Below are positions 26,978 through 36,392 of a stretch of 64,000 nucleotides of DNA, piece by piece. The DNA comes from Pseudomonas lini (GTDB taxonomy: Bacteria > Pseudomonadota > Gammaproteobacteria > Pseudomonadales > Pseudomonadaceae). A model generated the notes under the pieces. The model was not told the origin of the DNA, made no database searches, and worked only from the letters and a program-made list of their open reading frames with translations. How positions within the stretch are numbered: position 1 is the stretch's first letter; each line of letters starts with the position of its first letter. The translations under genes were made by a program, and so were the position numbers. The stretch is taken from the NCBI RefSeq assembly GCF_030812475.1, contig NZ_JAUSSR010000003.1, positions 434,001-498,000 of the forward strand, read 5' to 3'.

Positions 26978-27155
26978 AGGATTACTCACGCTTAATCGAG
27001 CACAGTGGAGTGTGATTATTGAGCGAAAATCCCGAACAGACGATCAGTACATTTACCCCGAGCTGTAGGGGGATTCAGCGAGCGTTGAATGTACTTGGAT
27101 TTAAAGTATCGATCGGCCATGTCGGGTGTCGCAATGGTCGATCGATCGGTGCCTG

Positions 27156-28484
27156 TCAATGGTTGGCGCGACCGGTCATTTCCAATGCCATGTCACTGGC
27201 ATAGCTGTCGGTCATGCCCGCGATGAAATCGATCATGCGCAGAAACGAGGTGTGCAAGGGACCGCAAGGATCGGGCGCATTGTTACCCAACAGATCGAGG
27301 ATGCGCCGGCTCTTGAAGGAGGGCGTGCGTCCGTTGTGCTGTTCCAGCGCCGCGCCGCAGAAGGCATTGAGCAGGATTTCCAGCGTGGTGTAGGCGCCGA
27401 TTTCGTGCAGGGTCTTGCGCTTGTCCTGGAAGATCTTTTTGCGCGCCATGTCCTTGGCATTCAACACGCATCGCTTGGCGGGGCCATGCATGTGCTCCAC
27501 CAGATCGCCGGGCAGCAGGCCCGCCAGCAACGCGTCCTGCTGCTCGACAAAGGCGCGGGCCGCGGCATTGGTCAGATGCTCGATGGCTTTGCCCCGCAGG
27601 ATCGCCAGTTTGCGCCGGCGTGAGTCCTGCGGACCGAGCTGGCGATAGGTTTCAGGCAAATCGTCACCCACCAGGTCCAGCAGCAGGGATTCGACTTCGG
27701 CATACTCCAGCAACTCCATCTCCAGGCCGTCTTCCAGGTCGATGAGGGCGTAGCAGATGTCATCGGCGGCCTCCATCAGGTACACCAGCGGGTGACGCGC
27801 CCAGCGCTGCTCCTCGAGTTGCGGCAGGCCGAGTTTCAGGGCGATCTGTTCCAGCAGTGGCAACTCACTCTGATAGCAGCCGAATTTGTGTTTCTTGTAG
27901 CCCAGTGAGTCCGCGTGTTTTGCCGTCCATGGATACTTCAGATAAGTACCCAGGGTGGCGTAGGTCAGCCGGGTGCCGCCGTCGAACTGGTGATATTCCA
28001 GCTGAGTCAGTACCCGGAAGCCTTGGGCATTGCCTTCGAAATTGAGGAAATCATCGCGTTCGACTTCGCTCATGGCATCCAGCCAGCCACGGCCGGCGGC
28101 TTGCTGGAACCAGTGCCTGATGGCGTCTTCGCCGGAATGGCCGAAGGGCGGGTTGCCGATGTCGTGGGCCAGGCAGGCCGATTGCACGACCATGCCCAGG
28201 TCACTGGGATCGCACCAGTCGGGCAGGGCGCTGCGGATGGTTTCACCGACGCGCATGCCCAGCGAGCGGCCGACGCAACTGACTTCCAGCGAATGGGTCA
28301 GGCGCGTGTGGATGTGATCGTTACTGGAGACTGGATGAACCTGCGTCTTGCGCCCGAGGCGGCGAAACGCCCCTGAAAAAATGATGCGGTCGTGGTCTTT
28401 GTGAAAAGGGCTGCGGCCGAGTTCTTCCGGGCTGTGCAGTGGCTTTCCGAGGCGTTCGCGGGTGAGCAAAGTTTGCCAATCCAA
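27156..28484 (-). CDS. dgt: dGTP triphosphohydrolase-family HD enzyme
   Basis: 442 residues from a TTG at 28482-28484 with GGAGAG upstream; no ATG is near. The HD metal site is H107-D108 in [17 protein letters not shown], together with [10 protein letters not shown] before it. [16 protein letters not shown] and RRILDLLGN occur in the C-terminal half as in Dgt proteins. It splits dGTP to deoxyguanosine and triphosphate, limiting dGTP. The gene is alone; the window gives no operon partner. Confidence 0.9.
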   Translation of the reverse strand: MDWQTLLTRERLGKPLHSPEELGRSPFHKDHDRIIFSGAFRRLGRKTQVHPVSSNDHIHTRLTHSLEVSCVGRSLGMRVGETIRSALPDWCDPSDLGMVVQSACLAHDIGNPPFGHSGEDAIRHWFQQAAGRGWLDAMSEVERDDFLNFEGNAQGFRVLTQLEYHQFDGGTRLTYATLGTYLKYPWTAKHADSLGYKKHKFGCYQSELPLLEQIALKLGLPQLEEQRWARHPLVYLMEAADDICYALIDLEDGLEMELLEYAEVESLLLDLVGDDLPETYRQLGPQDSRRRKLAILRGKAIEHLTNAAARAFVEQQDALLAGLLPGDLVEHMHGPAKRCVLNAKDMARKKIFQDKRKTLHEIGAYTTLEILLNAFCGAALEQHNGRTPSFKSRRILDLLGNNAPDPCGPLHTSFLRMIDFIAGMTDSYASDMALEMTGRANH

Positions 28485-28635
28485 GGCTGGTTCTCTCCGT
28501 CAGGTGACTGAATCCATAGCTTCCGGGTTCGCGCCATGGCCTGCAAGGGAAAAACACCCACGGGCACACCGGGATGAACGCCTTGCTAAAGAAGTTCATC
28601 CCGGTGCCGTGGCAAGCATGAAGCCAGGTAGTGCC

Positions 28636-28977
28636 CTAATGGTTGCGCGACGAGCCTTGCATGACCAGCTTGATCAGCGGACCCAGTGTCGTCCCCAATC
28701 GAACCAGGCGCGTCAGGCTGCTGGTGCCACCACTCTTGGCACCCTTGCCGGTCAGGAAACCCAGCAAGGTCACGGCCGCCATGCCCCAGAGCGGGGCGTG
28801 CTTGATGCCGAAGCCCCCCTGCAGGTTCTGCGTCATCCCACGCACGCGCTGCAGGGGTTGCAACAGTTGCGCGGATTCATGGCGGATTTCCTGGCGATGC
28901 ATTTCCATGCGCAGGCGAATCAAGGCCTTGCGCATTTCCGTGCGTGAATTGTTATGAGGCAATGCAGGCAGGCTCAT
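28636..28977 (-). CDS. Small YqjK-like membrane protein
   Basis: 113 residues. The first half is charged and helical (RTEMRKALIRLRMEMHRQEIRHESAQLLQPLQ), and a weak membrane segment follows (APLWGMAAVTLLGFLTGKG). It overlaps the YqjE-like gene by four bases, so it is the third gene of a YqjD-YqjE-YqjK order. The family is of unknown function; the E. coli genes respond to stationary phase and osmotic stress. Confidence 0.75.
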   Translation of the reverse strand: MSLPALPHNNSRTEMRKALIRLRMEMHRQEIRHESAQLLQPLQRVRGMTQNLQGGFGIKHAPLWGMAAVTLLGFLTGKGAKSGGTSSLTRLVRLGTTLGPLIKLVMQGSSRNH

Positions 28978-29363
28978 GGCAGCAGGCGCTCCCGATCATT
29001 GGCCAATTCTTCCAGTGTGCCGTGAAAGGGCGAGGACTCATCGAAAATCGCCGCTCTCAAGCGCATCGCGCAGAAGATGGCCGCGAGGGTATAAAACACG
29101 CAAAGTCCGATGATGGCCGGCAGGCGATAGGTGTCCCAGAACAGGATCAACACCAGCGTCGACAAGCCCACCAGCAACAGCAAGGCAAACACCAGCGCCA
29201 GGCCGGCGAACAGCAACAGGCTGACAGTGCGGGCCTTTTGTTCCTGCAACTCGATGCCGAACAGTTCGACATGGCTGTGCAGCAGTCCAAGAAAAGCGGC
29301 ACCGAGGCGTCGCGGTGAGGAGCTAGGGCCCGTCGCGGACGAGCCGGGTTCGCCGATCGCCAT
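28974..29363 (-). CDS. yqjE: YqjE-like phage-holin-family membrane protein
   Basis: 129 residues from ATG 29363. Two membrane segments (LLLFAGLALVFALLLLVGLSTLVLILF near 50-75 and AIIGLCVFYTLAAIFCAM near 82-100) after a conserved helix HSHVELFGIELQEQKAR. This is the pattern of the phage holin superfamily member YqjE, an inner-membrane protein. It starts two bases after the stop of the YqjD-like gene. Holin activity is not expected from the name; the role is unknown. Confidence 0.82.
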   Translation of the reverse strand: MAIGEPGSSATGPSSSPRRLGAAFLGLLHSHVELFGIELQEQKARTVSLLLFAGLALVFALLLLVGLSTLVLILFWDTYRLPAIIGLCVFYTLAAIFCAMRLRAAIFDESSPFHGTLEELANDRERLLP

Positions 29364-29365
29364 GA

Positions 29366-29680
29366 TCAGCGCCGGGTGGCCAGCAGGCCAATCAGGAAGC
29401 CCACACCCGCCGCTATCCCGACCGATTGCCACGGGTTGGCCTGAACATAGTCTTCAGTGGCAGTCACGGCGGCCTTGCCGCGTTCGCGCAGGGAGTCTTC
29501 GGTCAGTTTCAAGGTTTCCCGGGCGCGCAGCAGGCTGTCATGGATTTGCGAGCGCAATTCATCGGCCTGATCTCCTGCCAGTGTCGCCGTGTGTTCCAGC
29601 AACCGCTCGGTGTCGCTGACCAGTGTTTGAAAGTCATTCATCAGAACTTCTTGAGCAGTCTTTGCCTTGATGCTGGCCAT
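29366..29680 (-). CDS. yqjD: ElaB/YqjD-family ribosome-associated membrane protein
   Basis: 104 residues. A long amphipathic helix (about 10-75) is followed by a C-terminal anchor NPWQSVGIAAGVGFLIGLLATRR with Gly spaced as a dimer helix. E. coli YqjD and ElaB bind stationary-phase ribosomes and hold them at the membrane; I infer the same here. It is the first gene of a three-gene operon with the YqjE- and YqjK-like genes. Confidence 0.85.
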   Translation of the reverse strand: MASIKAKTAQEVLMNDFQTLVSDTERLLEHTATLAGDQADELRSQIHDSLLRARETLKLTEDSLRERGKAAVTATEDYVQANPWQSVGIAAGVGFLIGLLATRR

Positions 29681-29751
29681 TGGTGAATCTCCGTAAGTGG
29701 CGTCTGTTGCGTTCGAGTATGAGCCTTGCGTGAAGGTTCAGTACAAATGAC

Positions 29752-29767
29752 TGGTACAACTTTTGCT
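29752..29767 (+). promoter_or_regulatory. Sigma-54-type promoter upstream of amt
   Basis: TGGTACA-ACTT-TTGCT matches the RpoN consensus TGGCACG-N4-TTGCW with the invariant GG and GC in correct spacing. The expected start near 29778 leaves a leader of about 200 bases to the amt ATG. Ammonium transporter genes are typical NtrC/RpoN targets. I saw no clear NtrC site in the 70 bases upstream. The rest of the 305-base gap 29681-29985 holds no gene I trust. Confidence 0.6.
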
Positions 29768-29985
29768 ACGTCGTGGTGCGTCCGCCTGCGCCCTTGCGCT
29801 GTTGCCGGGCATGATTCGGGCGAAACCTTATCTCAAATAAACAAAACTCGCGCAAAGGCTCCAACCTTGTGCGCCAACGTGGCTCATCGGATCCCTGTGA
29901 CGATCCGAAAAGGTTGCAACTTGGTGCATGAATCGCCTGCGCGAACCGCTTTGGTGCTTTTTTAGCCTTCAGGTCTGCCAATCCC

Positions 29986-31194
29986 ATGGAAAATCTGCAA
30001 AGCGCTGTGGACGGTCTGGTCCATAGCTCCAACACGTTGTTCATTCTTGGCGGCGCGGTCATGGTGCTGGCCATGCACGCCGGTTTTGCCTTTTTGGAAG
30101 TCGGCACGGTTCGACAAAAAAACCAGGTCAACGCCCTGGCGAAAATCCTCAGCGATTTCGCGATTTCGACCCTGGCCTATTTCTTTATAGGCTATTGGAT
30201 TGCGTATGGGGTCACCTTCATGCAGCCGGCGGCGGTGATCAACGCCGATCATGGCTACGCATTGGTGAAGTTTTTCTTTCTGCTGACGTTTGCCGCGGCG
30301 ATCCCCGCGATCATTTCCGGCGGAATCGCCGAGCGGGCCCGGTTTGTCCCGCAGTTATGCGCGACGGCCTTGATCGTGGCGTTCATCTATCCGTTTTTCG
30401 AAGGCATGATCTGGAACGGCAACTTTGGCTTGCAAGCCTGGTTGCTTGAACGTTTTGGCGCCGGTTTCCATGATTTCGCCGGCTCGGTGGTGGTCCACGC
30501 CATGGGGGGCTGGCTGGCACTGGCGGCGGTGTTGTTGCTCGGGCCACGCAATGGTCGTTATCGCGACGGAAAACTGGTTGCGTTCGCGCCCTCGAGCATT
30601 CCTTTCCTGGCATTGGGGTCGTGGATCCTGATCGTCGGCTGGTTCGGTTTCAACGTGATGAGCGCGCAAACCCTGCAAGGGCTCAGTGGCCTGGTGGCGG
30701 TGAATTCGCTGATGGCGATGGTCGGAGGCACCGTGGCCGCGCTGATCGTCGGGCGCAATGACCCGGGCTTTCTGCATAACGGCCCGCTGGCCGGGTTGGT
30801 GGCGATCTGCGCCGGCTCCGATCTGATGCACCCGGTGGGTGCGCTGGTGACCGGTGCCGTTGCCGGTGCGCTGTTTGTCGGGTGCTTTACCGCCGCCCAG
30901 GGCAAATGGAAAATCGACGATGTCCTGGGAGTGTGGCCGTTGCATGGCCTGTGCGGCGTCTGGGGTGGAATCGCCTGTGGCATTTTCGGCCAGGTCACAT
31001 TGGGCGGTCTGGGCGGGGTCAGCCTGATCAGCCAATTGATCGGTACCGGGCTGGGCGTGGTGGTGGCGCTGGTCGGTGGCTTTGCCGTGTATGGCGTGAT
31101 CAAGGCGTTCCATGGCCTGCGCCTGAGTCAGGAAGAAGAGTATTACGGCGCGGACTTGTCGGTGCACAAGATTGGCGCCGTCAGCCAGGACTGA
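29986..31194 (+). CDS. amt: Ammonium transporter Amt
   Basis: 402 residues with about 11 membrane segments, the usual Amt length. HAGFAFLEVGTVRQKN at the start, DFAGSVVVHAMGGWLAL (first pore His) and PLHGLCGVWGGIACG (second pore His) are all present. It carries ammonium across the inner membrane. There is no glnK next to it, unlike many amtB genes, and there is no clear signal peptide. A sigma-54-type promoter about 220 bases upstream suggests nitrogen control. It ends two bases before the convergent antiporter stop. Confidence 0.92.
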   Translation: MENLQSAVDGLVHSSNTLFILGGAVMVLAMHAGFAFLEVGTVRQKNQVNALAKILSDFAISTLAYFFIGYWIAYGVTFMQPAAVINADHGYALVKFFFLLTFAAAIPAIISGGIAERARFVPQLCATALIVAFIYPFFEGMIWNGNFGLQAWLLERFGAGFHDFAGSVVVHAMGGWLALAAVLLLGPRNGRYRDGKLVAFAPSSIPFLALGSWILIVGWFGFNVMSAQTLQGLSGLVAVNSLMAMVGGTVAALIVGRNDPGFLHNGPLAGLVAICAGSDLMHPVGALVTGAVAGALFVGCFTAAQGKWKIDDVLGVWPLHGLCGVWGGIACGIFGQVTLGGLGGVSLISQLIGTGLGVVVALVGGFAVYGVIKAFHGLRLSQEEEYYGADLSVHKIGAVSQD

Positions 31195-31195
31195 G

Positions 31196-32923
31196 TCAAT
31201 GTTCTTCATCGTCTGCGCCGGGATAAATACCGTGCAACAGGCGATAGCGGTCGTGCCGGATCTGGTCGGCGCGCTCCTGCACCTGATGGGCGGGCAGCCC
31301 CAGCATGATCAGCGCGTGGGAAACCAGCATCAGGCTCGACTCCAGCAGTTCCGGCACCACTTCGCTGGCGCCGGAAGCCTTCAACTCGGCGAGTTGACTG
31401 TCATCGCGGGTACGCACCAGGATCGGTACGGTCCCATTGAGTCGCCGCGCTTCCTTGAGGATCAGTAAGGCGATGTCAGTCTGATCCACGGCGATCACCA
31501 GCAGCCTGGCGCGCTCCAGGCCTATCGCGACCAGCAGTTCACCGCGGCGCGAGTCGCCATAGTGCACACAGGTTTCATCCACGGCGGCTTCCTGGACGCG
31601 CACCGGGTCAGTATCCAGGGCGATATAGGGTTGCTGCGCATTGCGCAGTGCGCGTCCGATCGACTGGCCGACGCGACCATAGCCACAGATCACGACATGG
31701 TGATGCAAGTCCGCGTTGAGCGCGCTGATTTCCTCGAGTTTCGCTTCTTCGTTGGGCTTGCGGTGCAGGTACGTTGCGATGCGGGGCGCTGCACGCAACA
31801 GCAAAGGCGTCAACAGCATCGAGCAGAAAGTGGCGGCGAGCAGCAGGCCGCCAAAATCGGCGGGCATCAGTTTGTTTTGCTGCATCTGCGCCATCAGCGC
31901 AAAACAGAATTCGCCGCCCTGGGCCAGTGCCAGACCGCTGCGCCAGGCGGTTTCGCCATCGCTGCCACGCCATTTGACCAGAAGCGCAACGATGCTGCCC
32001 TTGAGCAGCAACAACCCCAGGGTCAGGCCGAGAATCAGCAGGCCGTGGCTGGCGAACACCTGCAAGTCGATGAGCATGCCGATACTGACAAAGAACAGGC
32101 CGAGCAGAATGTCGCGGAACGGACGGATGTCGGCTTCGATCTGGTGCCGGTAGTGGCTTTCCCCCAACAGCATGCCGGCCAGGAATGCACCCAGGGCCGG
32201 GGAGAGGCCGAGCAGGTGAGTCAACCAGGCCGTCAGCAGCACGATGACCAGCGCCAGCAGCACGAACAGCTCGGCGGAGCGGGCCGCCGCTATTTCATGG
32301 AACAGCCGTGGCAGGATCCAGCGACTGGCCAGCAGCAGGCCGACGAACAACACCACGGTCTTGCCCAGTGTCAGTGGCAGCGCCCAATACCAGGCCTGGT
32401 CGCTGCTGCCGGCGAACACCGGCACCATGGTCAGCAGCAACACCGCTACCACGTCCTGGAACAGCAGCACGGCGATGGCATTCTGGCCGTGGCTGCTGAA
32501 GATTTCGCCGAGACTGCTCAGCTCCTTGCTGACGATGGCGGTGGAGGACAACGACAAGCCGGCACCCAGCAACAACGCCGGTGTGGTCGACATGCCGAGC
32601 AGTATCAGCAATCCGCCAAGCAGTATTGCGGTGCCCAGTACTTGCAGGCTGCCGAGGCCGAACACCACTTGGCGCAACGCGAGCATTTTCGTCAGGGAAA
32701 ACTCCAGCCCCAGGGAAAACAGCAGGAAAACCACCCCCAGTTCGGCGAGGTCCGGCAAGTCTTCGTTTTCGTGGACCCAATTGAATGCGCTCGGCCCGAT
32801 CATCAGCCCCACGCACAGGTAGCCCAGCACCGGCGGCAAGCGCAGGCGCTGGAATAGTGCAATCACCACCAGGGAGGCGGCGAAGATGATCAACAGATTG
32901 GCGAACACAAAAAACTCCGGCAA
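31196..32923 (-). CDS. Monovalent cation:H+ antiporter of the CPA2 (KefB/YbaL) family
   Basis: 575 residues from a TTG start at 32923. About 12-13 membrane segments over residues 1-385, with the ion-site Asp in LLFQDVVAVLLL (D157). An RCK/TrkA-N domain follows (about 408-530) with the NAD-type loop CGYGRVGQ (413-420). It exchanges K+ or Na+ for protons, gated through the cytoplasmic domain. The length and lack of an ancillary kefF-like gene fit YbaL-type proteins. The ion cannot be fixed from sequence. Confidence 0.87.
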   Translation of the reverse strand: MPEFFVFANLLIIFAASLVVIALFQRLRLPPVLGYLCVGLMIGPSAFNWVHENEDLPDLAELGVVFLLFSLGLEFSLTKMLALRQVVFGLGSLQVLGTAILLGGLLILLGMSTTPALLLGAGLSLSSTAIVSKELSSLGEIFSSHGQNAIAVLLFQDVVAVLLLTMVPVFAGSSDQAWYWALPLTLGKTVVLFVGLLLASRWILPRLFHEIAAARSAELFVLLALVIVLLTAWLTHLLGLSPALGAFLAGMLLGESHYRHQIEADIRPFRDILLGLFFVSIGMLIDLQVFASHGLLILGLTLGLLLLKGSIVALLVKWRGSDGETAWRSGLALAQGGEFCFALMAQMQQNKLMPADFGGLLLAATFCSMLLTPLLLRAAPRIATYLHRKPNEEAKLEEISALNADLHHHVVICGYGRVGQSIGRALRNAQQPYIALDTDPVRVQEAAVDETCVHYGDSRRGELLVAIGLERARLLVIAVDQTDIALLILKEARRLNGTVPILVRTRDDSQLAELKASGASEVVPELLESSLMLVSHALIMLGLPAHQVQERADQIRHDRYRLLHGIYPGADDEEH

Positions 32924-33117
32924 TGGGTCTGGCTACTCAAGCGTAGAAGTAAAAAAGCTGCGAGCATCCTGCAAGTGTCATTCTGCACGAATGATTTGAG
33001 TCAGCAGTTTGCCGACATTTTCTGAAACTCGTCGTTGCTCGAACTCGTGGTTCATTGGCTCGACGGCTTTTGATCACCGGCCTAGAATGAACCCCTACTT
33101 TGTCGGGTCTTGTCGTC

Positions 33118-33354
33118 ATGCCTCCTGAATGTCAGCTGTTCGGCACCGTCGGGTGCCATCTGTGTGAAGTGGCCGAAGCCATGCTGATGGAATTTGTCGA
33201 GCGCGGCCTGCTGGTGGAGCTGGTGGATATCGCGGACGACGAAACCTGGTTCGAAGCCTACAGCCTGCGGATTCCGGTGTTACGGCGGGTCGATACCGGC
33301 GCGGAGCTGGGCTGGCCGTTCAGCGCCGATCAGGTGGTGGCGTTCCTTCGTTGA
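33118..33354 (+). CDS. Glutaredoxin-family small thiol protein
   Basis: 78 residues from ATG 33118. The redox motif GCHLCEVAE (C-x-x-C, residues 13-16) sits after the first strand LFGTVG. LRIPVLRRVDTGAELGWPF supplies the cis-Pro (IPVL) of the fold. This short glutaredoxin/NrdH-like form usually handles thiol-disulfide exchange in the cytoplasm. It stands alone with a weak promoter region of about 190 bases before it. Confidence 0.82.
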   Translation: MPPECQLFGTVGCHLCEVAEAMLMEFVERGLLVELVDIADDETWFEAYSLRIPVLRRVDTGAELGWPFSADQVVAFLR

Positions 33355-33509
33355 TCGGACGCTATCGGCGACGATCCACCCGTCGCCGTTCTGGTTTCTT
33401 CCATTGGCGAAAAGCAGGTTAATCGGCTACTGTATGTTCATACAGCTATTCCGGTTGCCTGCCACGCGCCCTTTGCGAAATTGGGCAGGCGATCCCAGAA
33501 GTGAGAGGG

Positions 33510-33836
33510 ATGAACTTGGTCAATGTCGAACAATTGAAGAACAGCGTGAACCGGATGTCGGCGGACGTGGTGCGCGAGGCCGTCATCGAATTGCGTCTGG
33601 ATGGCCTGGTCACCGAAGGCAAAACCCCCTTTAATAAATTGCATTTCAACACCTGTTTCGCCGAAATCGAAGCCCTGTTCCAGCGTGCTGGCTATCACAG
33701 GCAGCTGGATGTGGTGGGTTATCAGGGGTTGTTGTATGCCCTGTATGACCCGGCTCGCTGGGAGGCGGTCGACGTACTGCGCTGGCTCAAGGAGTTTACC
33801 GACGCGGCAGCGCAGACCCGCTCGATACCGGCTTGA
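33510..33836 (+). CDS. Unrecognised small cytosolic protein
   Basis: 108 residues from ATG 33510, with GAGAGGG directly upstream. It reads as a soluble helical protein: VNVEQLKNSVNRMSADVVREAV, then RLDGLVTEGKTPFNKLHFN and DPARWEAVDVLRWLKEF. There is no signal, membrane segment or motif I can name. The coding pattern and ribosome site support a real gene. It lies 71 bases before the pseudouridine synthase gene on the same strand. Confidence 0.7.
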   Translation: MNLVNVEQLKNSVNRMSADVVREAVIELRLDGLVTEGKTPFNKLHFNTCFAEIEALFQRAGYHRQLDVVGYQGLLYALYDPARWEAVDVLRWLKEFTDAAAQTRSIPA

Positions 33837-33907
33837 GGATTCTCTTCTAGGTTCGATCCGGTCGTTGTTGGATAATGCCGCCCTGTATCGAGGGTCAGAA
33901 CGTTCGT

Positions 33908-34798
33908 ATGTCCACTACATCTTTTTGCGCAGCACACACCCAGGCCAGCACGCTTTACCTGCCGCCGGGGGCGTGGCAGACCGTACTCGATTGCCTGTGT
34001 GAGCACTTCAGCGCCATTGGCCGTGAACAATGGCTGGACAGAATCGCCCGTGGACGGGTTCTCGACGGGCATGGCGTACCGATTGCCCTGGATTTGCCGT
34101 ACAAGGAAGGTCTGCGTATCCACTATTTTCGAGAGGTGCCGGACGAAAAGCCGATCCCGGTGGTCGAGTCGATCCTGTACGCGGACGACCACCTGGTGGT
34201 GGCGGACAAACCGCATTTCCTGCCAGTGACCCCAGCCGGCGAATTCGTGGAGCAGACCCTGCTGCGACGGTTGATCCGGCGCCTGGATAACCCGCACCTG
34301 GTGCCATTGCATCGCATTGACCGCCATACGGCGGGGCTGGTGCTGTTTTCAGCCAATCCAAAGTCCCGGTCGGCGTATCAGTCGTTGTTTCCTGCGCGGC
34401 AGATCGAAAAGCGCTACGAGGCAATTGCCAGGGCCTTGCCTGACCTGTGCTTTCCCCTCGTGCACAAGAGCCGGCTCATCGATGGCGAGCCTTTCTTTCG
34501 CATGCGGGAAGGTCCGGGCGCCAGCAATACCGAGACGGCCGTGGAGGTCCGGGAGAAGAACGGTGATCTTTGGCGGTATGGGCTTTATCCGGTGACGGGC
34601 AAGAAGCATCAGTTGCGCGTGCACATGACCGCCCTGGGCGCGAGTATCTGCAACGACCCCTTCTATCCACAGGTGCTCAAGGACGTTGTGGATGACTATG
34701 CCAATCCCTTGAAGCTGCTCGCCCAGGGGCTGCGGTTTGTCGATCCGGTGAGCGGACAGGAAAGAAACTTCGAGAGCGCGATCACGCTCCCGTGGTAA
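33908..34798 (+). CDS. RluA-family pseudouridine synthase
   Basis: 296 residues from ATG 33908; an in-frame ATG at 33875 would add 11. The catalytic Asp is in LHRIDRHTAGLVLFS (the RluA H-R-I/L-D-xx-T-x-G motif), and VTGKKHQLRVHM follows near residue 238. It isomerises uridine in rRNA or tRNA. The N-terminal part (VLDCLCEHFSAIGREQWLDRIARGRV) resembles an S4-like RNA-binding helix. The modified site cannot be told from this alone. Confidence 0.88.
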   Translation: MSTTSFCAAHTQASTLYLPPGAWQTVLDCLCEHFSAIGREQWLDRIARGRVLDGHGVPIALDLPYKEGLRIHYFREVPDEKPIPVVESILYADDHLVVADKPHFLPVTPAGEFVEQTLLRRLIRRLDNPHLVPLHRIDRHTAGLVLFSANPKSRSAYQSLFPARQIEKRYEAIARALPDLCFPLVHKSRLIDGEPFFRMREGPGASNTETAVEVREKNGDLWRYGLYPVTGKKHQLRVHMTALGASICNDPFYPQVLKDVVDDYANPLKLLAQGLRFVDPVSGQERNFESAITLPW

Positions 34799-34817
34799 GC
34801 ACCGTTCCTCAGCCATG

Positions 34818-34845
34818 AAAAAGCCCGCTTGCAGCGGGCTTTTTT
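34818..34845 (+). terminator. Rho-independent terminator after the pseudouridine synthase gene
   Basis: AAGCCCGCT-TGC-AGCGGGCTT with AAAA before and TTTTT after. It can work in both directions, which suits its place between two convergent genes. Confidence 0.9.
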
Positions 34846-34868
34846 GTATTCGGTCGTCAACCCAGGGA

Positions 34869-35090
34869 TTACAACTCCTTGACGGTACGCACCTGATCCT
34901 TGTTCACGCGGTTATGCTTGCCATCGAGTTGTTCGAATTCGTAGAAACCTGATTCGTCATCGTATTTTGGTGCGTCGACGGCCTGGATTTCGCGACCGTC
35001 ATTCAAGGTGATCACTGTAGGCGAGGCGCAACCGGCAAGGGTGGCGAGGCCCAGTGCGAGCATGAAAGTGGCAAGGGTCCGTTGAGTCAT
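34869..35090 (-). CDS. YgdI/YgdR-type small lipoprotein
   Basis: 73 residues with a lipoprotein signal: LGLATLAGC, where Cys21 becomes the lipid-bearing residue. The mature part is VITLNDGREIQAVDAPKYDDESGFYEFEQLDGK, the SH3-like domain of the YgdI/YgdR (DUF903) family. The Ser at +3 (C-A-S) does not give an Asp retention signal, so it should be moved to the outer membrane. The role is unknown. Confidence 0.88.
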   Translation of the reverse strand: MTQRTLATFMLALGLATLAGCASPTVITLNDGREIQAVDAPKYDDESGFYEFEQLDGKHNRVNKDQVRTVKEL

Positions 35091-35168
35091 GAGTGTGTCT
35101 CCGAATTTGAATTCTTTTGGTTACTGAGCTTGAGACGTATGCAACGAGTGCAAGTTCCGTCGGTGGGC

Positions 35169-35771
35169 TCAGTCTGACACAGTGTTGTGAGTACTTAACA
35201 GTTCCGGGGTATTGAGGTTGGCCAGGCGCGGGTCATGGTCGGGACATTGCAGGGCATGGGCCCCCAGCTTGCGCATGAGGCGACCCGGGCTGCGTTCACC
35301 GTCGTGCCAGGCACTTTCAAAAGCGCTGGAAAGCGCCACGGGGATGATGCACAGCAAGGGCTCCCAATGTTCGCCCTGGCGCAGCATCAAGGGTTTGTCC
35401 GGATGCTGGCTGGCGGTTTCGCGCATGCTCTCCAGTAACGCGGCATCAATCCGGGGGACGTCGCAGGGCAATATCATCAGATGCGCATGCCCGGCCGCCT
35501 TCAGGCCAGCGCGGATACCGGCCAACGGCCCCGGAAAGTCCCCTTCCTCGTCATGAACAAGCCGGTCGGCGTAGGGGGCGTACCGTTCCGGATTCCTGTT
35601 GCAGGAGATGATCAGATCGTCGGTCAATGCGCGGGTCTTGCGATGCAGATGAGCAATCAGGGGTTCGCCCTGCCATTGCAGCAACCCTTTATCCTGGCCG
35701 CCCATCCGTTGTCCGCGACCACCGGCCAGGAGCAGAATGGAGCAGGGCGGCAAATCCAGAGTCGAAGTCAT
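35169..35771 (-). CDS. mobA: Molybdenum cofactor guanylyltransferase MobA
   Basis: 200 residues. [21 protein letters not shown] is the nucleotide-binding signature (the GTP loop with the Lys of QDKG), and [14 protein letters not shown] the Mg-binding block. It joins GMP to Mo-molybdopterin to make the bis-MGD form. It is divergent from moaB and moeA, with an intergenic gap of 81 bases, so all three may be switched together. Confidence 0.92.
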   Translation of the reverse strand: MTSTLDLPPCSILLLAGGRGQRMGGQDKGLLQWQGEPLIAHLHRKTRALTDDLIISCNRNPERYAPYADRLVHDEEGDFPGPLAGIRAGLKAAGHAHLMILPCDVPRIDAALLESMRETASQHPDKPLMLRQGEHWEPLLCIIPVALSSAFESAWHDGERSPGRLMRKLGAHALQCPDHDPRLANLNTPELLSTHNTVSD

Positions 35772-35852
35772 GGCAGGTTTCCATGGAGGCGGCGAAAAAA
35801 TGAGGCGCTGTGATATAACACCGGGCTGATTCTCCTACAACTGGATGAGCCT

Positions 35853-36392
35853 ATGAAAGCCAAGGCTGATGTACCTTTTGCGCCGCTCAACATCGCGGTG
35901 CTGACAGTCAGCGATACCCGTACCCTGGAAACCGACACGTCAGGCCAGCTCTTCGTCGACCGCCTGACTGCCGCCGGCCATCACCTGGCGGCCCGGGTAT
36001 TGCTCAAAGATGACCTCTACAAGATTCGTGCACAAGTCGCCAACTGGATTGCCGAGGATGTCGTGCAGGTCGTACTGATCACCGGAGGCACCGGTTTTAC
36101 TGGACGTGACAGCACCCCTGAAGCCGTGAGCTGCCTGCTGGACAAGCAGGTCGATGGCTTTGGTGAGCTGTTCCGGCAGATATCGGTGGCCGATATCGGC
36201 ACTTCGACCGTGCAGTCCCGGGCCCTGGCCGGTCTGGCCAATGGCACGCTGGTCTGCTGCTTGCCCGGTTCGACCAATGCCGTGCGCACCGGTTGGGACG
36301 GCATTCTCGCCGAGCAACTCGATTCGCGGCACCGCCCGTGCAATTTCGTACCCCATCTGAAACAGGCGGCACCCTGTGAATCCCGCGGGTAA
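35853..36392 (+). CDS. moaB: Molybdopterin-binding protein MoaB
   Basis: 179 residues. NIAVLTVSDTRT opens the fold, and TGGTGFTGRDSTPEAV is the adenylylation motif of MoaB/MogA. It adenylylates molybdopterin or supports that step before metal insertion by MoeA. The 3' end overlaps the moeA start region by 17 bases. Confidence 0.92.
   Translation: MKAKADVPFAPLNIAVLTVSDTRTLETDTSGQLFVDRLTAAGHHLAARVLLKDDLYKIRAQVANWIAEDVVQVVLITGGTGFTGRDSTPEAVSCLLDKQVDGFGELFRQISVADIGTSTVQSRALAGLANGTLVCCLPGSTNAVRTGWDGILAEQLDSRHRPCNFVPHLKQAAPCESRG

Noticed and set aside
28974..29363. A phage holin as sign of a prophage
   Set aside because: YqjE-type proteins are in the holin superfamily by fold only, and no phage gene is nearby.
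31562..32857. A 431-codon frame antisense to the antiporter gene
   Set aside because: Gln- and His-rich mirror of hydrophobic codons without motif.
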